Source: Synechocystis salina LEGE 00031 (GTDB lineage Bacteria; Cyanobacteriota; Cyanobacteriia; Cyanobacteriales; Microcystaceae). From it: a stretch of 51,356 nucleotides of DNA. Below, piece by piece: positions 45,118-51,356 of this stretch. The number at the start of each line of letters is the position of its first letter. Position 1 is the first letter of the stretch. The stretch covers positions 1-51,356 of the forward strand of contig NZ_JADEVV010000030.1 of NCBI RefSeq assembly GCF_015207985.1, read 5' to 3'. Position numbers and translations under genes: made by a program. The notes under the pieces were generated by a model, which had not been told where the DNA came from, searched no databases, and was given only the letters and a program-made list of their open reading frames with translations.

Positions 45118-46179
45118 TTAAACCAGGGCGGCCATGGAAACCTTGCCAGCAATTTGCTTAGCGATCGCGGTTAGGGCTTTAGCAGAAGCCGATTCAGGTT
45201 GGGAAACCACAATGGGAATGCCCTTGTCTCCCCCTTCCCGCAGGCTAATTTCCAAGGGCACACAGCCCAACAGGGGCACATTCAGTTCTTTGGAAGCTTT
45301 TTCGCCGCCGCCGGAACCAAATAAATCGTATTGGTGATCGGGCAGATCCGGGGGAATGAAATAGCTCATATTTTCCACAATGCCCAACACGTTCACCCCC
45401 ATCTGTTGGAACATCTTCAGACCCCGGCGAGCATCCAGCAAAGAGACGGTTTGGGGCGTGGTGACAATGACAGCACCGGCCATGGGCACCGATTGGGTCA
45501 GGGTAAGTTGGGCGTCCCCGGTACCAGGGGGCATATCGACAATTAGGTAATCCAAAGCTCCCCAATTGACTTGGTAGAGGAACTGACGAATAATGCCATT
45601 CAGCATGGGGCCTCGCCAGATTACTGGTTGATCGGGGTCAATTAAAAAGCCCATGGAAACCATTTTGATGCCATGGTTAAAAACTGGCTCTAACACTTCC
45701 CCTTGGGGACTGTTTTGTACTTGCACCGCCGCACCGCTCAAGCCCAACATGGTGGGGGCATTGGGACCATAAATATCTGCATCCAATAGTCCCACTGTAG
45801 CGCCGGTTTGGGCCAGGGCTACCGCCACATTCACCGCCACGGTGCTTTTTCCTACCCCTCCCTTACCGCTGGAGATGGCAATAATATTTTTCACCTGCCC
45901 CACGGATTGGCGATCGGGCAAAGATTTTTGTTGGGGAGTTTCCGCCGTCACCGTTACTTCTACCTTTTCCACCCCGGGCAAGGTTTTAACCGCTTTTTCG
46001 CAATCCTCCACAATGAATTCCCGCAACGGACAGGCCGGTGTGGTCAACACCAGGGTAAAACTAACAGTGCCCCCGGCGATCGCCACATCTCGGATCATGT
46101 TCAGTTCCACCAAGCTTTTTTGTAGTTCGGGATCTTGAACGGGACGGAGCACGGTTAAAACGGCATCGGTGGTTAACAT
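45118..46179 (-). CDS. mrp: Mrp/ApbC-family iron-sulfur cluster carrier ATPase
   Basis: About 353 residues from ATG 46177-46179 (in-frame ATG six codons earlier is less likely). The N-terminal 90 residues form a MIP18/DUF59 domain (DAVLTVLRPVQDPELQKSLVELNMIRDVAI). The ATPase begins IIAISSGKGGVGKSTVAVNVAVALAQTG with the deviant Walker A (GKGGVGKS), then DADIYGPNAP and LIVDMPPGTGDAQLTLTQ. A C-terminal part has the family pattern but I do not see the usual CxxC pair that binds the bridging cluster. Family members deliver Fe-S clusters to client proteins in the cytoplasm. Confidence 0.93.
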   Translation of the reverse strand: MLTTDAVLTVLRPVQDPELQKSLVELNMIRDVAIAGGTVSFTLVLTTPACPLREFIVEDCEKAVKTLPGVEKVEVTVTAETPQQKSLPDRQSVGQVKNIIAISSGKGGVGKSTVAVNVAVALAQTGATVGLLDADIYGPNAPTMLGLSGAAVQVQNSPQGEVLEPVFNHGIKMVSMGFLIDPDQPVIWRGPMLNGIIRQFLYQVNWGALDYLIVDMPPGTGDAQLTLTQSVPMAGAVIVTTPQTVSLLDARRGLKMFQQMGVNVLGIVENMSYFIPPDLPDHQYDLFGSGGGEKASKELNVPLLGCVPLEISLREGGDKGIPIVVSQPESASAKALTAIAKQIAGKVSMAALV

Positions 46180-46399
46180 AGTGACAATTGATGACAAAAA
46201 TTGGGAGAATTCTCTGAGGGATTACAGTCTGCCCCTTGATCTTAAAGGTTTTTGGGCAGGTTCCGGCCAGACAGACCCCAGGGATAGGCAAGCTTCACCA
46301 TTGACTAACCCCCCGACAAAGTCAGGAAAATCCCCCCCAAACCTAAGCATTGTGTCAGAGTGGAAATAGACATAGAGCAAACCCTATCCGTTTCCCTCC

Positions 46400-47686
46400 A
46401 TGACCCCCAGCCTATTGCCTCCCCGCCTCAATCGTCCCCACATTGAAGTGTTGCCCAATGGTTTAACCATTATCGCGGAGCAGATGCCGGTGGAAGCAGT
46501 GTCTTTTCAACTTTGGTTGAGGGTGGGTTCCCGTTGGGAAGGAGATGACATTAATGGCACAGCCCATTTTTTGGAGCACATGGTGTTTAAGGGCACTCCC
46601 CGCCTCGCCATGGGGGAATTTGAGCGGGCCATTGAATCTAGGGGGGCGGGTACCAACGCCGCCACCAGCCAGGATTACACCCAGTTTTACTTCACTTCAG
46701 CTCCCCAGGATTTTGAACATTTAGCCCCTTTACAGTTGGATGTGGTGCTTAATCCCACCATTGCCGATGGGCCGTTTGAGCGGGAACGGTTGGTGGTGCT
46801 AGAAGAAATTCGGCGATCTCAGGATGATCCCCAACGGCGCATTTTTCAGCAGGTGGTGCAGTTGGCTTTTCCCCACACTCCCTACGCCCGACCGGTGCTG
46901 GGGGCGAGAGAAATTATTACCCATCTCCAAGCTCAACAGATGCGGGATTTCCACGCCCATTGGTATCAGCCCCAGGCCATCACTGCCACTGTGGTGGGGA
47001 ATCGCCCTGTAGCCCATCTAGTGGAAACGGTAGCCAACAGTTTTGCCGATTGTTACCGGGTGAAATCCCCTTCCCAAACCTTAACGCCGCCGCCGGTCAA
47101 TATTCCTCCACCTTTTACTAAGGTAGAAACAACCACTGTGGTAGATAAAGCTTTACAACAGGCCCGTCTAATTTTGCTTTGGCGATCGCCGGGATTAGAC
47201 CAGTTTGAGCAAACCATACCCCTGGGAGTATTGGCAGTGATTTTGGGTCGGGGGCGAGTGTCCCGTTTGTTTCGAGAATTGCGGGAAGAAAAGGGTTTAG
47301 TAACGGCGATCGGGGCCAGCAATTCCACCCAGGCCACCCAGGGCATGTTCTACATTTCAGCCCAGTTACCGACGGAAAATATTCCTACCGTGGAGCGGTG
47401 CATCCTAGACCACATCGAGCGATTGCAAAATGAACCGGTACCAGAGAAGGACTTAGAACGCATCCGCACCCAGGTGGCCAACCGCTTTGTTTTTGGCAAT
47501 GAACGCCCTGGCGATCGGGCTAATTTATATGGCTATTACTACGCTCAAATTGGCGATTTAGAACCGGCCTTGACCTACCCCGAACAAATCCAAGCCCTGA
47601 CGGCAGAGGATTTACAAAGGTCTGCCCAAACCTACCTTTCCCCCACCGCCTATGGCAAAGTGGTGGCTCTGCCCGAACCACTATAG
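46400..47686 (+). CDS. M16-family zinc protease
   Basis: A 428-residue processing-protease-like enzyme. The inverted zinc motif HFLEH (residues 56-60, TAHFLEHMVFKGTPR) is complete, with the distal Glu in ERLVVLEEIRRSQDDPQR. The second half-domain (LILLWRSPGLDQFEQTIPLGVLAVILGRGRVSRLFRELREEKGLVTAIG) has the conserved R/Y-type contact residues of M16B. In cyanobacteria such genes occur in pairs of an active and an inactive subunit; this copy is the active type. It probably degrades peptides. I recall sll0055 as the 6803 homologue. ATG 46400. Confidence 0.93.
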   Translation: MTPSLLPPRLNRPHIEVLPNGLTIIAEQMPVEAVSFQLWLRVGSRWEGDDINGTAHFLEHMVFKGTPRLAMGEFERAIESRGAGTNAATSQDYTQFYFTSAPQDFEHLAPLQLDVVLNPTIADGPFERERLVVLEEIRRSQDDPQRRIFQQVVQLAFPHTPYARPVLGAREIITHLQAQQMRDFHAHWYQPQAITATVVGNRPVAHLVETVANSFADCYRVKSPSQTLTPPPVNIPPPFTKVETTTVVDKALQQARLILLWRSPGLDQFEQTIPLGVLAVILGRGRVSRLFRELREEKGLVTAIGASNSTQATQGMFYISAQLPTENIPTVERCILDHIERLQNEPVPEKDLERIRTQVANRFVFGNERPGDRANLYGYYYAQIGDLEPALTYPEQIQALTAEDLQRSAQTYLSPTAYGKVVALPEPL

Positions 47687-47703
47687 GTTTACCCATAAAA
47701 ACC

Positions 47704-47862
47704 ATGGCCCACCGAGGTAATAAAGCCCATCTGCCCAGTAAAATTTGCCCCGTTTGCCAACGGCCCTTCACTTGGCGCAAAAAATGGGCCAGTTGTTGGG
47801 ACGAAGTTAAATATTGCTCTGACCGTTGCCGTCGTCAGCGTTTGCAGCCAGATAGCCCGTAA
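47704..47862 (+). CDS. DUF2256 small zinc-finger-like protein
   Basis: A 52-residue protein from ATG 47704 to TAA 47860-47862. CPVCQRPF and the later CSDRCRRQR form a CxxC...CxxxC zinc-binding pattern, and FTWRKKWASCWDEVKYCSDRCR is the DUF2256 signature. DUF2256 proteins are about 45-60 residues and of unknown function. It starts 17 bases after the M16 protease stop, likely in one transcript. Its last 56 bases overlap the convergent ribD 3' end. It is short enough to be missed in automatic gene calls. Confidence 0.85.
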   Translation: MAHRGNKAHLPSKICPVCQRPFTWRKKWASCWDEVKYCSDRCRRQRLQPDSP

Positions 47863-48919
47863 ATAACCAATCGGGTCCGATCGCCTGGCAATGGAGATTA
47901 GTTAAATTTAATGCTTCGGTCATGCGCTGGAAACCCAATTCCCCCACTGGGGTCGGAGCCATGCCACCACCAATAATTTTCGGGGCGAGAAAAGCATGAA
48001 CTTTTTGCACTGTCCCCATGGCGATCGCCTCGGCCGCTAGGATGCCGCCACATTCCCACAACACTTGCAGACAATCCCGTTGGTACAACTCCGTCATTAC
48101 TGCCAGGGGAGTTAACGGATCTAAGATCAGGGTTTCTATCCCCAATTTTTCCAGATGGCTGAGCATATTGTGATCACAGTTTTTTGTCGTCACCACCAAA
48201 GTTTTAGCAATCTCTTGATGCCATAACTGGGCTTCCAAAGGTAAATCCAAGGTGCGACTCAACACCACCCGCCAAGGATTTTGGTCACTCAGTCCATGGG
48301 TAGTGAGCAAAGGATTATCCCGCCGCACCGTATTACCACCAATAATTACGGCTTGGCATTGACTGCGTAATTGATGCACCCAATGGCGAGCGGCTCTACT
48401 GGTGACCCAACTGCTGTGGCCCTGGGCCGTGGCAATTTTTCCGTCCAACGTCATGGCGTATTTGAAAATGCCAAAGGGTCTCCGGTGCTGGATGCGAAAA
48501 CAAAACGCTTCATTTAAGCGCTGGCAAGCTTTTTCTTCCACCCCCACTTTCACCTCAATGCCAGCCTGTCTCAATCGACTAATGCCCTTACCCGCCACCA
48601 ACGGATTGGGGTCCACCATGCCCACCACCACTTTAGATATCCCCGCTTTGATAATTGCTTCCGTACAGGGGGGAGTGCGACCTTGATGATTACAGGGCTC
48701 CAAATTGACATATAGAGTGGCACCCTTAGCCCGATCGCCAGCTTCCCAGAGGGCAAAAATTTCTGCATGGGATTGCCCTGCCTGGGGATGGAAACCTTGG
48801 CCGACAATTTGATCTCCCTGGACAATGACCGACCCCACCAATGGATTAGGGGCCGTTTTGCCGATCGCCGTTTTTGCTAGGGTCAAGCAACGACGCATAT
48901 GGGTTTGGTCTGAGATCAT
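47807..48919 (-). CDS. ribD: Bifunctional riboflavin deaminase/reductase RibD
   Basis: A 370-residue enzyme for steps two and three of riboflavin synthesis. The N-terminal deaminase (about 1-145) has HAEIFALWEAG and EPCNHQGRTPPCTEAII, the zinc site HAE and PCx(6-8)C. The C-terminal reductase (about 150-365) has TLDGKIATAQGHSSWVTSRAARHWVHQLRSQCQAVIIGGNTVRRDNPLLTTH and LWECGGILAAEAI, a Rossmann-like fold for NADPH. Both active sites are complete. The last 18 codons lie opposite the DUF2256 gene. Start ATG 48917-48919. Confidence 0.95.
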   Translation of the reverse strand: MISDQTHMRRCLTLAKTAIGKTAPNPLVGSVIVQGDQIVGQGFHPQAGQSHAEIFALWEAGDRAKGATLYVNLEPCNHQGRTPPCTEAIIKAGISKVVVGMVDPNPLVAGKGISRLRQAGIEVKVGVEEKACQRLNEAFCFRIQHRRPFGIFKYAMTLDGKIATAQGHSSWVTSRAARHWVHQLRSQCQAVIIGGNTVRRDNPLLTTHGLSDQNPWRVVLSRTLDLPLEAQLWHQEIAKTLVVTTKNCDHNMLSHLEKLGIETLILDPLTPLAVMTELYQRDCLQVLWECGGILAAEAIAMGTVQKVHAFLAPKIIGGGMAPTPVGELGFQRMTEALNLTNLHCQAIGPDWLFTGYLAANADDGNGQSNI

Positions 48920-48925
48920 GGCGCA

Positions 48926-49014
48926 CTAGGAAGAAGGAATTTAATCAGATTTGCGTAAAATTTGCTCAACTTGCAACCAGGCATAGACGGTGGGGCTGCA
49001 ATTATTCTTCCTAG
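48926..49014 (-). other. Perfect 10-bp inverted repeat between DUF938 gene and ribD
   Basis: CTAGGAAGAA (48926-48935) and TTCTTCCTAG (49005-49014) are exact inverse complements enclosing 69 bases, with a further AATT/AATT pairing inside. The pair fills almost exactly the 98 bases between the DUF938 stop and the ribD start. It could be a leader or terminator stem for ribD, or a small inserted element. The interior contains no repeat I recognise, nor the core elements of an FMN riboswitch. Confidence 0.5.
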
Positions 49015-49017
49015 CTA

Positions 49018-49656
49018 TCAATGGAGGTTTTTGCCTGACCCCTTCTGGAAAATCACCGATAAATTATTGGCCGGCATGGCGATAACAGCCTGATTGTGTA
49101 GATTCCTTTTTTTTGCTGCTTCAATCACATCTTCGAGCTGCCTCAAACCCCAGGCCGGATTCCGACTCCGCAAAGATTGGTCAAACGCTTCATTACTAGG
49201 AGCAGTGGTTACACCATCCTGGCGATAGGGGCCGTAAAGATAGAGTCTGCCGCCCGCCGGTAAGATGCGTTCTGCCCCATTCAGTAAACCTAAACAAGAC
49301 TCCCAGGGGGAAATGTGGATTAAGTTGATTGCCACTATGGCAGTGATAGGCTCCGGCAAAATTTCTGCTTCCACTGGCCACGGCGATGATTGCACATTTA
49401 AGTCCAACGGTGGCTGTAAACAGGCTAATCCCTGGTGCTCCTGCCAGGCGAGAATACTTTCCCGACAAAGGGGATCAGGATCAGATGTTATCCACCAGCG
49501 GGGGGAAAATAGGGGCGCAAAAAAACAAGCGTGTTCCCCGGTGCCACTGGCAATTTCCAAAATACTGCCCTGGGGAGGTAGATACTCCTGCAAAACAGCG
49601 GCGATCGCCTCTCGGTTGCGTTGGGTAGCGGGGGCATACTGACGGCGATCGGTCAT
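49018..49656 (-). CDS. DUF938 methyltransferase-like protein
   Basis: A 212-residue SAM-dependent methyltransferase fold. QYAPATQRNREAIAAVLQEYLPPQGSILEIASGTGEHACFFAPLF contains motif I (LEIASGTGEH) for SAM. ITAIVAINLIHISPWESCLGLLNGAERILPAGGRLYLYGPYRQDGVTTAPSNEAFDQSLRSRNPAWGLR is the DUF938 signature. The substrate of the family is unknown. Upstream of ribD on the same strand. Confidence 0.9.
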   Translation of the reverse strand: MTDRRQYAPATQRNREAIAAVLQEYLPPQGSILEIASGTGEHACFFAPLFSPRWWITSDPDPLCRESILAWQEHQGLACLQPPLDLNVQSSPWPVEAEILPEPITAIVAINLIHISPWESCLGLLNGAERILPAGGRLYLYGPYRQDGVTTAPSNEAFDQSLRSRNPAWGLRQLEDVIEAAKKRNLHNQAVIAMPANNLSVIFQKGSGKNLH

Positions 49657-49754
49657 GGTGAAGAAAGCAAAAATTTGACAGGAGGTAGGGATTGGCGAAA
49701 ACGGGAAATAAAGTATTCCTAATCCATTATGGTGCCATTTTTGGGTTCCTCTGA

Positions 49755-49871
49755 CCCAATAAAAGGCTAAATAGAAGCGGTACAGAAGCCATTGCCATTG
49801 AAGTAAAGAGTAAGTTAGATTTTGATAATGTGGATGATCACCTGGAAAGATTAGCCAAATTTAAATATTAA
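49755..49871 (+). pseudogene. PD-(D/E)XK nuclease-domain remnant (DUF3782-like)
   Basis: A frame open from 49755 to the stop at 49869-49871 reads NRSGTEAIAIEVKSKL followed by DFDNVDDHLERLAKFKY. This is the 'vaVEVKskl...v..HLerl.kFk' strand-and-helix at the active site of a common group of coiled-coil PD-(D/E)XK nucleases in cyanobacteria (DUF3782-type), where the E-x-K pair is catalytic. Everything upstream of NRSG is missing, as is the C-terminus beyond FKY. No start is seen; a tga lies just upstream at 49752. It is a leftover of a larger gene. Confidence 0.6.
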
Positions 49872-49917
49872 TTCTCAACCTAAAGCTTGGTAGTTTTTAG
49901 TGGGCTAAATAGGATTA

Positions 49918-51036
49918 TTAATCTAAAGAAATCCAATGGCCATTGAGCCTTTGCACGATCGCCGTTGCTTCTTCATAACTTTTGGTAATTGCCCAAGTGT
50001 GGTGGGTTTTGCCGTTACTTTCCCGCAGGTAAATCTGATTGGGTAGCAGGGGATGGTCAGCGGCGGTGCGGAGATAATCCTTGTTAAATTTGCTATGGGA
50101 TTGGGAATAAATAGACGTATCCCAGGGCACCCCCCGGTCCCAACCTGGCACTACCAAAGGATTAGAGCCTAATAAAATCTGGCATGGTACTAGCATGGGG
50201 CCTTTATAAATGGCATAGGCGATCGGCATGCAAGTGTTAATCGCTAAGGTTACTAATTCGCCATATTTTTGCATCAATGATTGTTGCCAATATTGGGTAA
50301 TCAAAGTGAAATCTAGCCCCGCACTTCCCCTTGCATCCAATAGCTTATTAAATTTTTCATATTCTTTTCTCACTGTGCTAATCTCCTGTTGCCAAGCATA
50401 TTCCAATGGGCATTGACCAAAAATGATTTTTCCTGGTTTGAGTAATTTCCACTTTTCGCCAATTTTTAAAACGTCTAGCTTTGCCGGTGCTTGCAGGGTA
50501 AATTGATAATTCTCTGCTGGGCTTTCGTTAATTGCCCTAAATAGTTTGGCAAAGCTGCTCAAGGAACTAAAACGGCTGAAGGATTCAGGACGAGGAAATA
50601 GGTAAAATCCTTGATTTTTGAGTTGCATTACCCAAAAGTTACCAACATTATTTTTTTCTACAATATCTGTTTGGTCAGTTAACAGAGAAACCCGCTGACA
50701 ATAAACTTCCAATATTTGCGGAATTTCGTGGTAGATATCAATAATTTTACTGATGGGCAAGTCCAATAAAGGAGGCGGTTCTTCAACAATTAAATGGGGA
50801 TAGGCGTCGGCGGAAATGACGGTAGGTCGGCTAACCACAGCTTCAACCTGACTGATCTTTTGTTTAAGGGCTTCTATTTCTTTGACTAAATCAGTGTTAT
50901 TCTGGATCTGGGCTTCATTCTTTTTCTGTGCTTCAAAGAATCGTAAAGCCGCAAACTCTTGTTGTAGTTTAAGTTGGTTTTGCTCCAACTGAATCAATTT
51001 GGCTTGATTTAATTTATCCGGTTGATTGCTAGCCAT
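49918..51036 (-). CDS. Coiled-coil protein of unknown function
   Basis: About 372 residues from ATG 51034-51036 (an ATG at 51066 would add 10). Residues 1-80 are a glutamine- and lysine-rich coiled coil (KLNQAKLIQLEQNQLKLQQEFAALRFFEAQKKNEAQIQ ... EIEALKQKISQVEAVV). The rest is a globular domain with aromatic-rich strands (NFWVMQLKNQGFYLFPRPESFSRF; KWKLLKPGKIIFGQCPLEYAWQQE; PSWDRGVPWDTSIYS-like). I recognise no family. A hydrophobic patch (LVTLAINTCMPIAYAIYKGPMLVPCQILLG) may be buried. Its promoter lies in the AT-rich 220 bases before the transposase. Confidence 0.6.
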   Translation of the reverse strand: MASNQPDKLNQAKLIQLEQNQLKLQQEFAALRFFEAQKKNEAQIQNNTDLVKEIEALKQKISQVEAVVSRPTVISADAYPHLIVEEPPPLLDLPISKIIDIYHEIPQILEVYCQRVSLLTDQTDIVEKNNVGNFWVMQLKNQGFYLFPRPESFSRFSSLSSFAKLFRAINESPAENYQFTLQAPAKLDVLKIGEKWKLLKPGKIIFGQCPLEYAWQQEISTVRKEYEKFNKLLDARGSAGLDFTLITQYWQQSLMQKYGELVTLAINTCMPIAYAIYKGPMLVPCQILLGSNPLVVPGWDRGVPWDTSIYSQSHSKFNKDYLRTAADHPLLPNQIYLRESNGKTHHTWAITKSYEEATAIVQRLNGHWISLD

Positions 51037-51232
51037 ATTGTTTAATTCGTCTCTTACTACTAACAATTTTAATTAAACACGTTCTTTTCGAATATAGTCA
51101 CCTAATCATAATTAATTGTCCTGTTCATTTATCGATTGAATTTAATTAAGTATAAAAAATGTATCTAAATGTTTAAAATAATGAATTTTCAGTGTTTATA
51201 GATCACCTTCTGATAAATTGGCTTGTTTCATA

Positions 51233-51247
51233 TAGCAAAGATTGCTA
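51233..51247. repeat. TAGCAA/TTGCTA inverted repeat before the IS transposase
   Basis: Perfect 6-bp arms around AGA, 41 bases before the transposase ATG. It is near where the left end of an IS630-family element would lie (next to TA dinucleotides), but the true terminal repeat cannot be fixed because the right end is outside the window. Confidence 0.3.
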
Positions 51248-51288
51248 AGGTTAGGACATAATATAGGGAAAGAGTTAGGAAAAAAGCG

Positions 51289-51356
51289 ATGCCAGCCCCC
51301 TACAGTATAGATCTAAGAGAGAAAGCGGTAAGTGCAGTAGAAAAAGGAGAGAAGAA
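51289..51356 (+). mobile_element. IS630-family transposase, 5' end (cut by window)
   Basis: From ATG 51289-51291 the frame reads MPAPYSIDLREKAVSAVEKGEK and runs out of the window after 22 residues. This N-terminus (PYS.DLR.Kav.av..G) is the start of the helix-turn-helix domain of IS630/Tc1-mariner transposases, such as the ISY100 group of Synechocystis. The gene may be intact or truncated further on. The AT-rich 220 bases before it probably contain the left end of the IS. Confidence 0.75.

Noticed and set aside
46198-46399. Regulatory RNA between mrp and the M16 protease gene
   Set aside because: Only runs of C and no stable paired structure; treated as divergent promoters.
48920-49017. FMN riboswitch before ribD
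   Set aside because: The conserved RFN elements are not visible; only an inverted repeat is present.

Overview
The window is chromosomal DNA of a unicellular cyanobacterium of the Synechocystis sp. PCC 6803 type. The evidence is a chlorophyll-biosynthesis reductase (ChlP), four NDH-1 subunits in the order ndhA-ndhI-ndhG-ndhE, a Psb35-like photosystem II assembly protein, and a full Cph1/Rcp1 phytochrome two-component pair whose landmark residues (Cys259, Asp207, His538; Asp68 in Rcp1) fall at the published 6803 positions. The octamer GCGATCGC (HIP1) is also very frequent. Most genes are core metabolism or photosynthesis genes, compactly packed on both strands. I identify genes from memory of protein families; no search was run.

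Layout. 1-7.4 kb: end of a LapA-like membrane protein, a DUF433/DUF5615 toxin-antitoxin (TA) pair, a GldA-like dehydrogenase, chlP with a clear terminator, a DUF2281/PIN TA pair, a pteridine-glycosyltransferase-like enzyme, ATP sulfurylase, and a remnant resembling a type I restriction (HsdR) subunit. 7.4-20.5 kb: nrdA, psb35-like gene, OprB-type porin, an exported protein of unknown function, polA, a TnpB/omegaRNA-like remnant, a transketolase/phosphoketolase-like enzyme and a site-2 protease with CBS domains. 20.6-32.5 kb: YggS/PipY, a RelB/YoeB-type TA pair, a FIST sensory protein, valS, the ndh cluster, pyrD and a B12-type radical SAM enzyme. 32.9-40.5 kb: rcp1-cph1, a ProA-like protein lacking the catalytic cysteine, a small membrane protein translationally coupled to a PerM/AI-2E transporter, rpsD and natA-like ABC ATPase. 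40.5-51.4 kb: a DUF29 gene between a decayed copy of the fmt 3' end and fmt itself, a guanine-deaminase-like enzyme, accC, an Mrp ATPase, an M16 protease, a tiny DUF2256 zinc-finger protein overlapping ribD, a DUF938 methyltransferase, a nuclease-domain remnant, an unknown coiled-coil protein, and the start of an IS630-type transposase cut by the window edge.

How the genes relate. Light biology is represented by Cph1/Rcp1, ChlP, Psb35, the NDH-1 membrane arm and the pteridine glycosyltransferase. Three small TA pairs and four decayed gene fragments (HsdR, TnpB, fmt 3' end, PD-(D/E)XK nuclease), mostly in the spaces between core genes, show repeated arrival and loss of mobile or defence genes. 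I found no tRNA or rRNA gene, no CRISPR array and no intact defence island. The observations I rate highest are the ProA paralogue with Val in place of the catalytic Cys, the fmt 3'-end duplication around DUF29, and the restriction and TnpB remnants.
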